DNA of 39,516 nucleotides from a bacterium (GCA_040754625.1 JBFMCF010000084.1:1-39516), one strand, 5' to 3'. Shown: positions 7,489 to 16,428, numbered from the stretch's first letter. Notes: generated by a model not told the origin, from the letters alone. Made by a program: numbers and translations.

Positions 7489-8385
7489 ATGAGAAACAAA
7501 AAAATATTACAGGTATTTATTGGAATATTGCTGTTTGCCTCTTTAGGATTTAAACAAAAAAAAGTAATAAATGATAAAATAAATTTTATTTATGCTGACT
7601 CGGTTAATAATATATGGGTTGGCGCATCCGGCGGTTTTTACAGGATAAAAAGTGCCGAATATGACAATGCGAAAAATATTAAAAAGAGCGCAGAAATAAA
7701 AGGGGCGGCTGAAGATTCGAAAAAAAACATCTATTTCGGTATCGGGAAAACAATCGTTTATTATAATACTGAAAAAGAAAATGAAGAAAAAATTATTGAA
7801 CCCGTTGGAATGGGCAGGCAGGATTCTTCTATAGAATGCCTGGCTATTGATGGAAAAGATAACTTATGGATTGGCAGGAACAATGATATGCTTGTAATGT
7901 ATAACGGGAAATCTTTTAAAACATTTCCTGTCTGGGATGTGGCAAGTATTGATTTTTCATCCTCGGGTGACACATGGGTTGGGGCAAAATCCGGGATTTA
8001 TTGTATAAAAAATGGGGCCCTGGAAGAATTTAACCAGGATAACAGTGATTTGCCGGATAATATAATTAATGATATTATAATTGATGATTATGATAATATA
8101 TGGATAGCTACGAATTTCGGACTTGTTAAGTATAATCGTCATATCTGGATAATTTACAATACGGAAAACAGCGAGCTGAAAAACAACCAGGTTACATCAG
8201 TTTATTTGGATAAAAATGGTTCCCTGATAATCGGAATGCATTCAGGGGACTTGCAAATAATAAAAAATAATAAATGGCAGGGACTGGATTTAGGGTTAAA
8301 AAAACAAACAATAAATACTGTTTTCAGGGATTCTAAAGATGTGTTCTTGTTAGGGACAGATTCTGGCTTAGTGATTTCTAAATGA
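7489..8385 (+). CDS. Exported beta-propeller protein (Reg_prop repeats)
   Basis: 298 residues with an N-terminal signal segment (about 5-22). Repeats of the two-component-regulator propeller type recur through the chain: VNNIWVGASGGFYR, KDNLWIGRNND, SGDTWVGAKSGIY, YDNIWIATNFGLVKYN and DVFLLGTDSGLV. In sensor kinases such propellers form the periplasmic input domain; here there is no kinase or membrane segment after it, so it is a free-standing secreted propeller, probably a binding protein. AGGA about eleven bases before ATG is a plausible ribosome site. It closes the operon that begins at the protease gene. Confidence 0.75.
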   Translation: MRNKKILQVFIGILLFASLGFKQKKVINDKINFIYADSVNNIWVGASGGFYRIKSAEYDNAKNIKKSAEIKGAAEDSKKNIYFGIGKTIVYYNTEKENEEKIIEPVGMGRQDSSIECLAIDGKDNLWIGRNNDMLVMYNGKSFKTFPVWDVASIDFSSSGDTWVGAKSGIYCIKNGALEEFNQDNSDLPDNIINDIIIDDYDNIWIATNFGLVKYNRHIWIIYNTENSELKNNQVTSVYLDKNGSLIIGMHSGDLQIIKNNKWQGLDLGLKKQTINTVFRDSKDVFLLGTDSGLVISK

Positions 8386-8462
8386 ACCCAGCCCTTTCTA
8401 AAAATAAAAGGAAGGATAGGGAAAATACCTTATGTTAAAGCTGTTATGGGAGGAAGGGCGGG

Positions 8463-8813
8463 GTGAATAAAAGATTTTATTTTCGTGTCCTTACGCTTTT
8501 ATATTTAAGTTTAATTTTTTATATTTCTTCCCTGTCACAACCTGTTAAATTACCTCCTTTCCCCGGTTTTGACAAAATAATTCATTTTTTTGAGTTCGGG
8601 TTGGCCGGATATTTGGTTTATAATTCAATTGATAATATCAAAAAAAACAGGGATCTTTTTTCTATTGTTTTTTCCGTTATTTACGGCGGGCTTGATGAGA
8701 TTCACCAGTATTTTGTACCCGGTAGAACTTGCAGCTGGACGGATTTTTTTGCCGATTCAATGGGTATAGTTTTTACGGTTTTAATGTTTGGCAGTTTAAA
8801 AAAGAAGTCATAA
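8463..8813 (+). CDS. VanZ-like membrane protein
   Basis: 116 residues, GTG start behind a GGGAGGA purine-rich site. Three or four hydrophobic segments carry the VanZ-family marks: FDKIIHFFEFG near residue 40, then DEIHQYFVPGR and WTDFFADSMG near 80-100. VanZ confers low-level teicoplanin resistance in enterococci; most chromosomal relatives have no known function. Preceded by a 77-nt stretch (8386-8462) with no gene, followed 5 bp later by hisS. Confidence 0.85.
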   Translation: MNKRFYFRVLTLLYLSLIFYISSLSQPVKLPPFPGFDKIIHFFEFGLAGYLVYNSIDNIKKNRDLFSIVFSVIYGGLDEIHQYFVPGRTCSWTDFFADSMGIVFTVLMFGSLKKKS

Positions 8814-8818
8814 AAATT

Positions 8819-10093
8819 ATGGAAAAAATTAAAGCGGTAAGAGGCACAAGGGATATATTGCCTGAGGAAGCAGGCAAATGGCAGTTTTTGGAAAGTAAAG
8901 CGCGGGAGTTTTTTTCTATTTACAATTATAAAGAAATACGGACCCCGGTTTTTGAAGACATCTCGCTTTTTATAAGGGGGGTGGGCCAGGGGACAGACAT
9001 TGTCCGTAAAGAGATGTATGTCTTTGAGGACAAGAAGGGAAGGAAATTATGCCTGAGGCCCGAAGGGACTGCCGGGGTCATGAGGGCGTTTATAGAGCAT
9101 AATCTGGGAATTGGAAACCCGGTTAATAAATTGTTTTATATCGGGCCTATGTTTCGTTATGAACGGCCCCAGGCAGGAAGGTATCGTCAGCATACACAGA
9201 TTGGCGTTGAGCTGATCGGGAGTTTGATCCCGTGTTTAGACGCGGAAGTCATCTCTTTGGCATACAATTATTTGAAAGATTTGGGATTGAAGGAAATCCA
9301 TGTCCATCTGAACAGTGTAGGGTGTTCAAATTGCAGGGGCAAGTATAAAGATATTTTAAAGGAAGAGCTTCATAAAAGGCTTAATGACTTTTGCCCTGAC
9401 TGCCAGGATAGGTTTAAATTGAATATTTTACGGGTTTTTGACTGCAAGGTTTTATCCTGTAAGGAACTTTTATCCGGTACTCCTGTAATTACAGATTTTA
9501 TATGTCCTGATTGCGGGGAACATCTCAGGGAGGTGGAAAAATATTTGAATCTGTTAAATGTTGATTACGAGAGAAATCCGAGATTGGTGCGTGGATTGGA
9601 TTATTACACGCGGACAACTTTTGAAATTATTTTCCTGGGTTTGGGCGCGCAAAACGCCCTGGCGGCCGGCGGCAGGTACGATAAGTTAATCAGTGAACTG
9701 GGCGGGGACGATGTCCCCGGGATTGGTTTTGCCGCGGGCCTGGACCGTATAATCATGGCCGTGGATGAAAGCAAAATTCCCTGGCCCGCTTTTCCTGCGC
9801 CGGATATTTATTTTGTTCCTCTTGGCGCGAAGGCTTATGATTATCTTTTTCCTCTCTGTCAAAAATTTCGCCTTAATGGTTTAAAATGTGAAATTGGATA
9901 TGATGAAAAAAGGCTTTTAAAGAACCATCTTAAAGAGGCGGATAAATTAAAGGCGAAAAAGGTTGTGATTATAGGTGACAGGGAACTGGACCGCGGAATA
10001 GCGATTATTAAAATGATGGATACAGGGGAACAGAAGGAAATAAAATTGGAAGAGCTATCACCAGGGGAGAAAGAACTTGAAAAGAACTCATAA
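8819..10093 (+). CDS. hisS: Histidine-tRNA ligase
   Basis: 424 residues, a normal length for bacterial HisRS. It charges tRNA-His using ATP. Class II motif 1 lies in IRTPVFEDISLFIRG, motif 2 in PMFRYERPQAGRYRQHTQIG, the histidine-specific blocks are LVRGLDYYTRTTFE and AAGGRYDKLI, and motif 3 is the GIGFAAGLDRI stretch. A central insert carries several cysteine pairs (CSNC, CPDC, CPDC) that may bind zinc. The frame is open upstream, but the ATG at 8819 fits family N-termini (MEKIKAVRGTRDILP). It overlaps the aspS start by 17 bp, a coupled pair common in bacteria. Confidence 0.97.
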   Translation: MEKIKAVRGTRDILPEEAGKWQFLESKAREFFSIYNYKEIRTPVFEDISLFIRGVGQGTDIVRKEMYVFEDKKGRKLCLRPEGTAGVMRAFIEHNLGIGNPVNKLFYIGPMFRYERPQAGRYRQHTQIGVELIGSLIPCLDAEVISLAYNYLKDLGLKEIHVHLNSVGCSNCRGKYKDILKEELHKRLNDFCPDCQDRFKLNILRVFDCKVLSCKELLSGTPVITDFICPDCGEHLREVEKYLNLLNVDYERNPRLVRGLDYYTRTTFEIIFLGLGAQNALAAGGRYDKLISELGGDDVPGIGFAAGLDRIIMAVDESKIPWPAFPAPDIYFVPLGAKAYDYLFPLCQKFRLNGLKCEIGYDEKRLLKNHLKEADKLKAKKVVIIGDRELDRGIAIIKMMDTGEQKEIKLEELSPGEKELEKNS

Positions 10094-11834
10094 TTGCGGA
10101 GAATTGCGTGAAAGTCATATCGGTATGGGTGTCACACTAATGGGTTGGACAAATACCCGCCGCGACCATGGCGGGTTGATTTTTGTCGATTTACGCGATA
10201 GATATGGAATGACCCAGATTGTTTTTAATCCGGAGATAAATGAATCTGTTCACAGCGAGGCCCATATTATTAGAGACGAATTTGTTTTGACAGTTGAAGG
10301 TAAAGTCCGGCCAAGGCCTGAAGGAACGATAAATCCGCATCTTGCAACCGGGCGCATAGAAGTTTTAGTAGATAAGTTAATAATTTTGAATAAATCACTG
10401 CCTCTGCCTTTTGCCCTGGGTGCTGGGGAAATGGTTGGCGAGGATGTCAGGCTCCGTTACAGGTTTCTCGATTTGCGAAGAATAGAATTGCAAAAAAATA
10501 TTTTATTGAGGCACAAGGTTGTAATGACCATACGTAATTTTTTAAACCGGGAAAATTTTATTGATATTGAAACACCGTTTTTGACCAAAAGCACGCCGGA
10601 AGGCGCGCGGGATTTTCTTGTCCCGAGCCGTTTAAACCAGGATAAATTTTACGCGCTGCCGCAATCCCCGCAGCTTTTTAAACAACTTTTAATGGTTTCA
10701 GGTTTTGAAAGATATTACCAGATTGTGAAATGTTTCCGTGATGAAGACTTGAGAGCTGACCGCCAGCCGGAATTTACACAGGTTGACCTGGAGATGTCTT
10801 TTATAGACGAGGAAGATGTAATAAATCTGACTGAAAATATGTTCAAGGCAATCTGGCGGGAATTGGGCAGGAAAGAATTAATTACACCTTTTAAACGTCT
10901 GGATTATAAAGATGCAATTTTAAAATACGGTTCAGATAAGCCTGATTTGCGTTTTGGTTTAGAAATTACCGGGGTAACAGGTATTGTTAAACTAAGCCAG
11001 TTCGAGGTATTTAAAAAGGCAATTGATTTCGGCGGCGTAGTCCGTGGAATTAAAATCCCGGGCGGGGCCGGTTTTTCCCGCCAGGAAATTGACAGGCTTA
11101 CTGAAGAAGCAAAGATTTTTGGAGCAAAGGGATTGGCATGGATAAAAGTTGAGAATAATGAATTTAAATCACCGATAGCTAAATTTTTCAGCCTTGAAAT
11201 TCTGACAAAAATAAAGTCGGAAATGGATGCCGAAAATGGAGACCTTTTGATTTTTGTTGCCGATAAAGTTAAAATTGTATGGCAATCTCTGGGGCACCTT
11301 AGAAACTTTTTGGCGGGAAAACTGAATTTAATAGATAATAAAAAAGATGAATTTTTATGGGTGGTGAATTTCCCGCTTCTGGAATACAGCGAGGAAGAAA
11401 AACGGTATGTCGCGATGCATCATCCTTTTACCTCCCCGGGGGAAAAGGCGGACCTCGGAACTGACCCGGGGGAAATTTCCGCCCGTGCCTATGATTTGGT
11501 TTTAAACGGCCATGAAATAGGCGGTGGCAGTATACGAATCCACCAGAGGGAAATGCAGGAAAAAATGTTTGAAATCTTAAAAATCAGCAGGGAAGAGGCC
11601 AGGGAACGGTTTGGATTTCTGCTTGAAGCGCTTGCTTTCGGCGCTCCGCCGCACGGAGGTATTGCCTTTGGCCTGGACAGGCTTCTTATGATTCTGGTTG
11701 GAACGGAAAATATCCGCGAGGTTATTGCGTTTCCAAAAACCCAGAAAGCAACCTGCCTTTTGACCGGCGCTCCTGATATTGTTTCTGAAAAACAATTAAA
11801 GGAACTGGGAATAGCAGTCGATAAAAAGATATAA
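10077..11834 (+). CDS. aspS: Aspartate-tRNA ligase, probably non-discriminating
   Basis: 585 residues, full bacterial-type AspRS: N-terminal OB anticodon domain, class II core with FRDEDLRADRQPEFTQVD (motif 2) and GIAFGLDRLLMIL (motif 3), and the bacterial GAD insertion in between. It starts at TTG 10077 with GGGGAG about nine bases upstream, inside the hisS end. His31 (RRDHGG) and Gly83 (PEGT) sit at the two anticodon-domain positions that, from what is known of bacterial AspRS, mark enzymes charging both tRNA-Asp and tRNA-Asn; discriminating enzymes such as that of E. coli have Leu and a charged residue there. If so, Asn-tRNA is finished by GatCAB. That specificity is inference. Confidence 0.96.
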   Translation: MKRTHNCGELRESHIGMGVTLMGWTNTRRDHGGLIFVDLRDRYGMTQIVFNPEINESVHSEAHIIRDEFVLTVEGKVRPRPEGTINPHLATGRIEVLVDKLIILNKSLPLPFALGAGEMVGEDVRLRYRFLDLRRIELQKNILLRHKVVMTIRNFLNRENFIDIETPFLTKSTPEGARDFLVPSRLNQDKFYALPQSPQLFKQLLMVSGFERYYQIVKCFRDEDLRADRQPEFTQVDLEMSFIDEEDVINLTENMFKAIWRELGRKELITPFKRLDYKDAILKYGSDKPDLRFGLEITGVTGIVKLSQFEVFKKAIDFGGVVRGIKIPGGAGFSRQEIDRLTEEAKIFGAKGLAWIKVENNEFKSPIAKFFSLEILTKIKSEMDAENGDLLIFVADKVKIVWQSLGHLRNFLAGKLNLIDNKKDEFLWVVNFPLLEYSEEEKRYVAMHHPFTSPGEKADLGTDPGEISARAYDLVLNGHEIGGGSIRIHQREMQEKMFEILKISREEARERFGFLLEALAFGAPPHGGIAFGLDRLLMILVGTENIREVIAFPKTQKATCLLTGAPDIVSEKQLKELGIAVDKKI

Positions 11835-11845
11835 AATTTTTTTGG

Positions 11846-11873
11846 TTGACAACTTATTAATTAATGTTAAAAT
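11846..11873 (+). promoter_or_regulatory. Sigma-70 promoter of the DUF4398/LysM operon
   Basis: TTGACA (11846-11851), a 16-nt spacer and TAAAAT (11868-11873, five of six). The ATG at 11884 lies 10 nt past the -10 box with no ribosome site, so the message is predicted to be leaderless or nearly so. The in-frame TTG at 11842 lies upstream of the promoter and is not a credible start. Confidence 0.7.
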
Positions 11874-11883
11874 ACAAATTAAG

Positions 11884-12864
11884 ATGAAAAGAAAAAATAT
11901 TTTTATAATCAGCTTAATATTATTGTTTGCCGGTGCCGCCTGCGCCCCGAATATGAAACAACTGGCCGAGTTAAACGGATATAAGTCCCAGGCGGAAAAT
12001 GCAATATCCGCGGCTAAAGAAAAAATAAAAATTGCCAGGGAAAAAGGCGCGGAAAAGTATTCCCCGGATAATTTGAATTCTGCAATGTCTTCCTTGAAAG
12101 AGGCAGAAAAATATTATAATACCGGGGTCCTTAACCATAAAAAATCATATAAAATAGCGAAAGAAAATTATTTGAATGCCATTAAATACGGGAATTCGGC
12201 GGTCAAATATGCCGATTTAGCCATAGAAATTTCGGAAGCGTCCAAAGTGTTGGAAGAAGCTGAAAAAGCTGTTGAGGAGGCAAAGAAAGCCGAAGCAGAG
12301 ATATACGCTTCGCAAAAGATAAGTAATGCAAATGCATCTTTAGGCCAGGCCCAGCAAAGTTTTAAATCAGGGAAATACGCCGAGTCAAAAGAATATGCCG
12401 AGAAGGCTATAAAATCCGCTGCTGACGCGAAAGAAGAAACAGGCGCTAAAAAAGCGGCCCTGGAAACAAAAACTAAACGGTTCGAAAAAGCTAAAAGCGA
12501 ATTAACCGATTCATTAAAGAAAAACGAAATAAGCAGTATTATCGAGGATGTAAAGGAAATAATATCGGCCGAAACTGATTTATTAAAATATAAAATGGAA
12601 ATCACTGAAAAGGAAGAAGAAAAAATCAGTTTAAAACAGGCGCTTGCAAAACTTAAAGAGAGTGACTCCGGCATATTGATTTTAATAGAGAAATATTACA
12701 AGGCGAAAAAAGACAGGGATGACGCGGAGAAAAAAGTGAAAATGGCAAGGGAAGAAAGAGATATGTTGAAAGAAAAACTTGCAAAATTAAAAGCAAAATC
12801 AGAAACAGTGGATGGGGAACTGGACGATTTGTTAAAAAAACGGGACGCTTTAATTGAGAAATAA
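11884..12864 (+). CDS. DUF4398-type helical lipoprotein
   Basis: 326 residues from ATG 11884. A signal sequence ends in a lipobox-like AGAAC with Cys20 as the lipidated residue. Two DUF4398-like segments follow (YSPDNLNSAMSSLKEAEKYY, then ASQKISNANASLGQAQQS), rich in Ala, Lys and Glu, and the last third is a long coiled coil (about 180-326). DUF4398 lipoproteins are outer-membrane associated and of unknown function, often next to OmpA or LysM proteins. The gene ends 3 bp before a double-LysM coiled-coil protein, which suggests the two jointly link outer membrane and wall. No enzymatic motif is seen. Confidence 0.82.
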   Translation: MKRKNIFIISLILLFAGAACAPNMKQLAELNGYKSQAENAISAAKEKIKIAREKGAEKYSPDNLNSAMSSLKEAEKYYNTGVLNHKKSYKIAKENYLNAIKYGNSAVKYADLAIEISEASKVLEEAEKAVEEAKKAEAEIYASQKISNANASLGQAQQSFKSGKYAESKEYAEKAIKSAADAKEETGAKKAALETKTKRFEKAKSELTDSLKKNEISSIIEDVKEIISAETDLLKYKMEITEKEEEKISLKQALAKLKESDSGILILIEKYYKAKKDRDDAEKKVKMAREERDMLKEKLAKLKAKSETVDGELDDLLKKRDALIEK

Positions 12865-12867
12865 AAT

Positions 12868-13521
12868 ATGAAAATAAAGAATTATTTTACATTTATTTTT
12901 GTTGTGTTTTTTGTTTTGGCGGCTGATATAAAAATATTTGCTGACGCTGAGTCCCAGGCTTTGACCGATGAAGCTAAGACTGTTCTTGAAGAGGCCATAA
13001 AAAAACTCCAGGATGAAACAAAAAAATTGCTGGATGAATATTCAAAAATCCAGGATGAAATAGACGCGCTTAAAAAGGAAATTGATGGGATGGACCGGGA
13101 TATTGTGTCAAAGACAGATGAAATTAAGACAGTTGAGGAAGAAATAAAAAAATTGAAAGAAAAACCCACGAAGTATAAGGTTATTAAGGGTGACTGCCTT
13201 TGGAATATTTCAAAAATTGAAAAGATATACGGGGACCCGTATAAATGGAAAAAAATATACTGGGCCAACAGGGATAAAATAAAAAATCCTGATTTAATTT
13301 ATCCTGACCAGGTTTTTGATATACCAAGGGGGATAATAGGCGCGGGGCCGCGGCCCACGGAATATGAAGTGGTCCCCGGTGACTGCTTATGGAAAATAGC
13401 GGGATTGGATAAAATCTATGGCGACCCGTATCAATGGCCAAGGTTATATAAAGCTAATAAAGATCAAATAACAGACCCAAAGCTGATTTATCCTTATCAG
13501 GTGTTTGATATCCCACGCTGA
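12868..13521 (+). CDS. Exported coiled-coil protein with two LysM-like domains
   Basis: 217 residues: signal peptide about 1-26, coiled coil about 30-100, then two tandem LysM-like modules. Module one (about 105-158) begins KYKVIKGDCLWNISK and module two (about 165-217) begins EYEVVPGDCLWKIAG; both continue with YGDPY and end QVFDIPR, so they arose by internal duplication. The expanded YGDPY-W-IY-AN insert is the long LysM form found beside DUF4398 proteins. It probably binds peptidoglycan and pairs with the upstream lipoprotein through coiled coils. It is last in the operon, followed by a strong terminator. Confidence 0.85.
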   Translation: MKIKNYFTFIFVVFFVLAADIKIFADAESQALTDEAKTVLEEAIKKLQDETKKLLDEYSKIQDEIDALKKEIDGMDRDIVSKTDEIKTVEEEIKKLKEKPTKYKVIKGDCLWNISKIEKIYGDPYKWKKIYWANRDKIKNPDLIYPDQVFDIPRGIIGAGPRPTEYEVVPGDCLWKIAGLDKIYGDPYQWPRLYKANKDQITDPKLIYPYQVFDIPR

Positions 13522-13552
13522 TAATGGCGATGGAAGAAACAATTTTTTTTAG

Positions 13553-13595
13553 AAAACTCTTATTATCCTGTTTAACCGATAGTAAGAGTTTTTTT
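13553..13595 (+). terminator. Rho-independent terminator
   Basis: A 15-bp stem (13553-13567 with 13578-13592, one G-U pair) with a 10-nt loop, ending in a seven-T run that begins within the stem. It separates the LysM operon from phoH. Confidence 0.85.
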
Positions 13596-13611
13596 GTTTT
13601 AACGTAAAAAA

Positions 13612-14565
13612 ATGGAAAAAAAGGTTTATTTATTAAATAATGAAATTGCGTTTTCGCTGTTTGGAAGCAATGACAGGAATATTAATATTATTGAAGAAAA
13701 ATATGATGTCAAGCTTTTTTTCCGTGGAAATGAATTAATAATAAAAGGGCAGAAGAACACTGTAGAAAAGGTATTTTGTATTATTGAAGAGCTTATTAAA
13801 TTGATTAATAGCGGGCATTCAATAAACAGGGATGAAATAGATTGTGTTATTAAATCGCTGCAGGAAGAGGAAATACTCAGGGCGTCTGATATTTTAAATG
13901 AAGATTTATCGGTCTCAAGGCGGGACAGGCATATAAAACCAAAAACTGCCGGGCAAAAAAAATATGTTGATGCTGTAAGAAAATATGATATAGTGTTTGG
14001 AATAGGTCCGGCAGGGACAGGAAAGACTTATCTTGCGATGGCAATGGCTGTTTCAGCGTTAAAAAACAAGGAGGTGGACCGGATAATTTTAGTCCGGCCT
14101 GCCGTGGAGGCCGGAGAACGTTTGGGATTTTTGCCGGGTTCCTTTAGTGAAAAAGTGGACCCTTATTTAAGGCCGCTTTATGACGCGATTTATGATATGA
14201 TGGAGATTGAAAAAGTACAGAGGTTTATGGACAAGGGGATTATTGAGGTCGCCCCCCTGGCTTATATGCGCGGAAGGACCCTGAATAATTCATTTATTAT
14301 ACTGGATGAAGCGCAGAATACGACTTCTGAACAGATGAAAATGTTCCTTACAAGGCTTGGTTTTAATTCAAAAACAGTTATTACAGGGGACATAACCCAG
14401 GTTGATTTGCCGTCAAACCGTAAATCCGGTTTGATTGAAATACAAGACATACTCAAAAATATAGAAGGGATTGCATTTATCTATTTCAGCGGGAATGATG
14501 TTGTCCGCCATGAATTGGTGCAGAAAATAATAGAGGCTTATGCTAAAAGAGAAATTAAAAGATAG
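13612..14565 (+). CDS. phoH: PhoH family RNA-associated ATPase
   Basis: 317 residues. A KH-like N-terminal part (about 1-80) is followed by the PhoH P-loop domain with Walker A GPAGTGKT at 132-139, VRPAVEAGERLGFLPG, Walker B FIILDEAQN and sensor region VITGDITQVDLP. PhoH proteins are cytoplasmic ATPases or helicases linked to RNA decay and ribosome quality control. It leads the widespread phoH-pgpH-ybeY order and overlaps pgpH by 26 bp. There is no obvious ribosome site before ATG 13612, which lies 17 bp after the terminator T run. Confidence 0.95.
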   Translation: MEKKVYLLNNEIAFSLFGSNDRNINIIEEKYDVKLFFRGNELIIKGQKNTVEKVFCIIEELIKLINSGHSINRDEIDCVIKSLQEEEILRASDILNEDLSVSRRDRHIKPKTAGQKKYVDAVRKYDIVFGIGPAGTGKTYLAMAMAVSALKNKEVDRIILVRPAVEAGERLGFLPGSFSEKVDPYLRPLYDAIYDMMEIEKVQRFMDKGIIEVAPLAYMRGRTLNNSFIILDEAQNTTSEQMKMFLTRLGFNSKTVITGDITQVDLPSNRKSGLIEIQDILKNIEGIAFIYFSGNDVVRHELVQKIIEAYAKREIKR

Positions 14566-16033
14566 ATTAAAAAAAAGCAAAATCATTTTGTACTCGGACA
14601 TAAAAGGCAAAAAAATTGAATCAAGGCAGATAGAGATTATCTTGTCCCTGCTTGTTTTTTTGAGCGTTGTAACACTGCCCGAGAAATTTCACCTTATGCC
14701 CATAATAGGAAGAATTATGCTTATATCGCTTTTTGCTTTTTTAAGCGGTATTTACCTGTATTTATTCCAGCCAAAGGTTTTTAAATCAGAATCAAGATTA
14801 CTTATAACCGGGTTGATTATTGTGGTTTATTTTGTTTTGATTAAACTGCTTTTCTGGATGGACATATCGATTTACCTGGTACCCGCGGCCATTATAGGTA
14901 TTTTAATATCCACCCTGTTAAATCCAAGTCTCGCATTTTTTATAAGTATCCTGGCGGGAATTCTTGTCGGGATAATGAATAACAATACATGGAATTATTT
15001 CTTTTTTCTTTTGCTGACTAACTGGATTGGCATTTTCGCTGTATTTCATTTAAAAAGAAGAATAAGTATCCCCCTGGCAGGATTATTACTCGGTATAGGA
15101 AACAGCGTGGTCATCTTAATTATAAATTTGCTCAGCAATCATTATTCATCTTTCAGGACATGGCAGGAGGTCGGGTGGGGTTTTCTTGGCGGGCTCCTGG
15201 CCATTTCACTATCAAGTATTTTATTGATTGTTTTTGAAAATATATTTAACCTGACAACAGATATCAGGCTGATTGAGCTGACGGATTTGAATCATCCCTT
15301 GTTAAAAAATCTCGCGCTGGTAGCTCCCGGCACCTATCATCACAGCATAGTTGTCGGGAACCTTGCTGAATCGGCGGCGGAGTCGATTGGCGCAAACGGA
15401 CTTCTGGCAAGGGCAAGCTCATATTTTCATGATATCGGAAAACTCAATAAATCAAAATATTTTTCAGAAAATAACACTATTAAAATACACGACAAATTGA
15501 CCCCGAATATGAGCAGCCTTATTCTCATTTCTCATGTAAAAGACGGTGTCGACCTCGCGCATCAATACAGGCTGAGCGAAGGATTGGTAAATATTATCAG
15601 GGAGCACCACGGGACAAGTCTGGTTTCATTTTTTTACCAGGAGGCTTTAAAAGAAAACCCGTCTGAAAATTTGTCGGAACAAAATTACCGTTACCCGGGT
15701 CCGAAACCCCAGTCAAAAGAAGCAGGGATTGTTATGCTCGCCGACATTGTTGAAGCCGCCTCAAGGACTTTGAATAACCCCACCCCTAACCATATTAAAT
15801 CAATGATTAACAGGCTGATAAATGAAAAATTGAAGGATAATCAATTGGATGAATGCGAGTTAAGCATGCGGGACATCACAAAAATTATGCAGGTTTTTGA
15901 AAGGGTTTTAATCGGAATATACCACAGCAGGGTTGATTATCCTAAAACTGAGGATATCGTTGATGAAAATATTGATAAACAACTGGCAAAAGTCAGCCAG
16001 ATTGCGTATAAAAGAATTAAAAAAAGTAATTAG
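14540..16033 (+). CDS. pgpH: PgpH-type HD phosphodiesterase lacking the extracellular domain
   Basis: 497 residues of the 7TM-HD family, which hydrolyses c-di-AMP to pApA. About seven hydrophobic helices fill residues 32-235. The C-terminal HD domain keeps all main signatures: TYHHSIVVGNLAE, the HD pair in YFHDIGKL, ISHVKDGVDLA, REHHGT and MLADIVEAASRT. Known PgpH proteins are about 700 residues, with a large 7TMR-HDED sensor between the first and second helix. Here that interval is only about a dozen residues, so the external sensor is missing. The start overlaps phoH, the end overlaps ybeY by 71 bp. Confidence 0.92.
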   Translation: MLKEKLKDRLKKSKIILYSDIKGKKIESRQIEIILSLLVFLSVVTLPEKFHLMPIIGRIMLISLFAFLSGIYLYLFQPKVFKSESRLLITGLIIVVYFVLIKLLFWMDISIYLVPAAIIGILISTLLNPSLAFFISILAGILVGIMNNNTWNYFFFLLLTNWIGIFAVFHLKRRISIPLAGLLLGIGNSVVILIINLLSNHYSSFRTWQEVGWGFLGGLLAISLSSILLIVFENIFNLTTDIRLIELTDLNHPLLKNLALVAPGTYHHSIVVGNLAESAAESIGANGLLARASSYFHDIGKLNKSKYFSENNTIKIHDKLTPNMSSLILISHVKDGVDLAHQYRLSEGLVNIIREHHGTSLVSFFYQEALKENPSENLSEQNYRYPGPKPQSKEAGIVMLADIVEAASRTLNNPTPNHIKSMINRLINEKLKDNQLDECELSMRDITKIMQVFERVLIGIYHSRVDYPKTEDIVDENIDKQLAKVSQIAYKRIKKSN

Positions 16034-16403
16034 TACTGTCCTGAAAGGCCTGGGGTCGGAAGAAGCCATAGTTGGAATCACTTTTGTTGATGATAAAACC
16101 ATTAAAGAGTTAAATAAAAAATACAGGAAAAAAGACAGGCCGACCGATGTTTTATCTTTTTATTTTGATAAGGAAGAAGCGTGTGGCGCGGCCGGGACGC
16201 GCCTCCTCGGTGACGTTGTAATCTCTGTTGAAACCGCGCTTCGGCAGGCAAAAGAAATAGGTCACAGTTTTGAAAAAGAACTGAAAATTCTTTTGATTCA
16301 CGGGATATTGCATCTTTTTGACTATGATCATATCAAAAAGAAAGATTTTGAAATTATGAGAAAAAAAGAAAAAGAAGTTTTTGCGTTGATAAAAAATATT
16401 TAA
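15963..16403 (+). CDS. ybeY: Endoribonuclease YbeY
   Basis: 146 residues from ATG 15963, chosen because MKILINN matches family N-termini and GAGG lies about twelve bases upstream; the frame is open further back. YbeY is a zinc metallo-RNase for 16S rRNA 3' processing and ribosome quality control. The metal site is HGILHLFDYDH (His113, His117, His123). The usual Gly in HGxLHLxGYDH is Asp120 here, a substitution next to the metal site. TDVLSFYF and LLGDVVIS are also typical. The gene overlaps pgpH by 71 bp, the last of the three-gene operon. Confidence 0.93.
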   Translation: MKILINNWQKSARLRIKELKKVISTVLKGLGSEEAIVGITFVDDKTIKELNKKYRKKDRPTDVLSFYFDKEEACGAAGTRLLGDVVISVETALRQAKEIGHSFEKELKILLIHGILHLFDYDHIKKKDFEIMRKKEKEVFALIKNI

Positions 16404-16428
16404 AGATAACCTCCGCCCCTCTCCGTTT

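Noticed and set aside
8729-8818. 30-residue N-terminal extension of HisRS
   Set aside because: It would be read out of the VanZ-like gene, matches nothing in HisRS, and ATG 8819 gives the normal start.
11842-11883. TTG 11842 as start of the DUF4398 protein
   Set aside because: It lies upstream of the -35 box of a good promoter; the signal sequence begins at ATG 11884.
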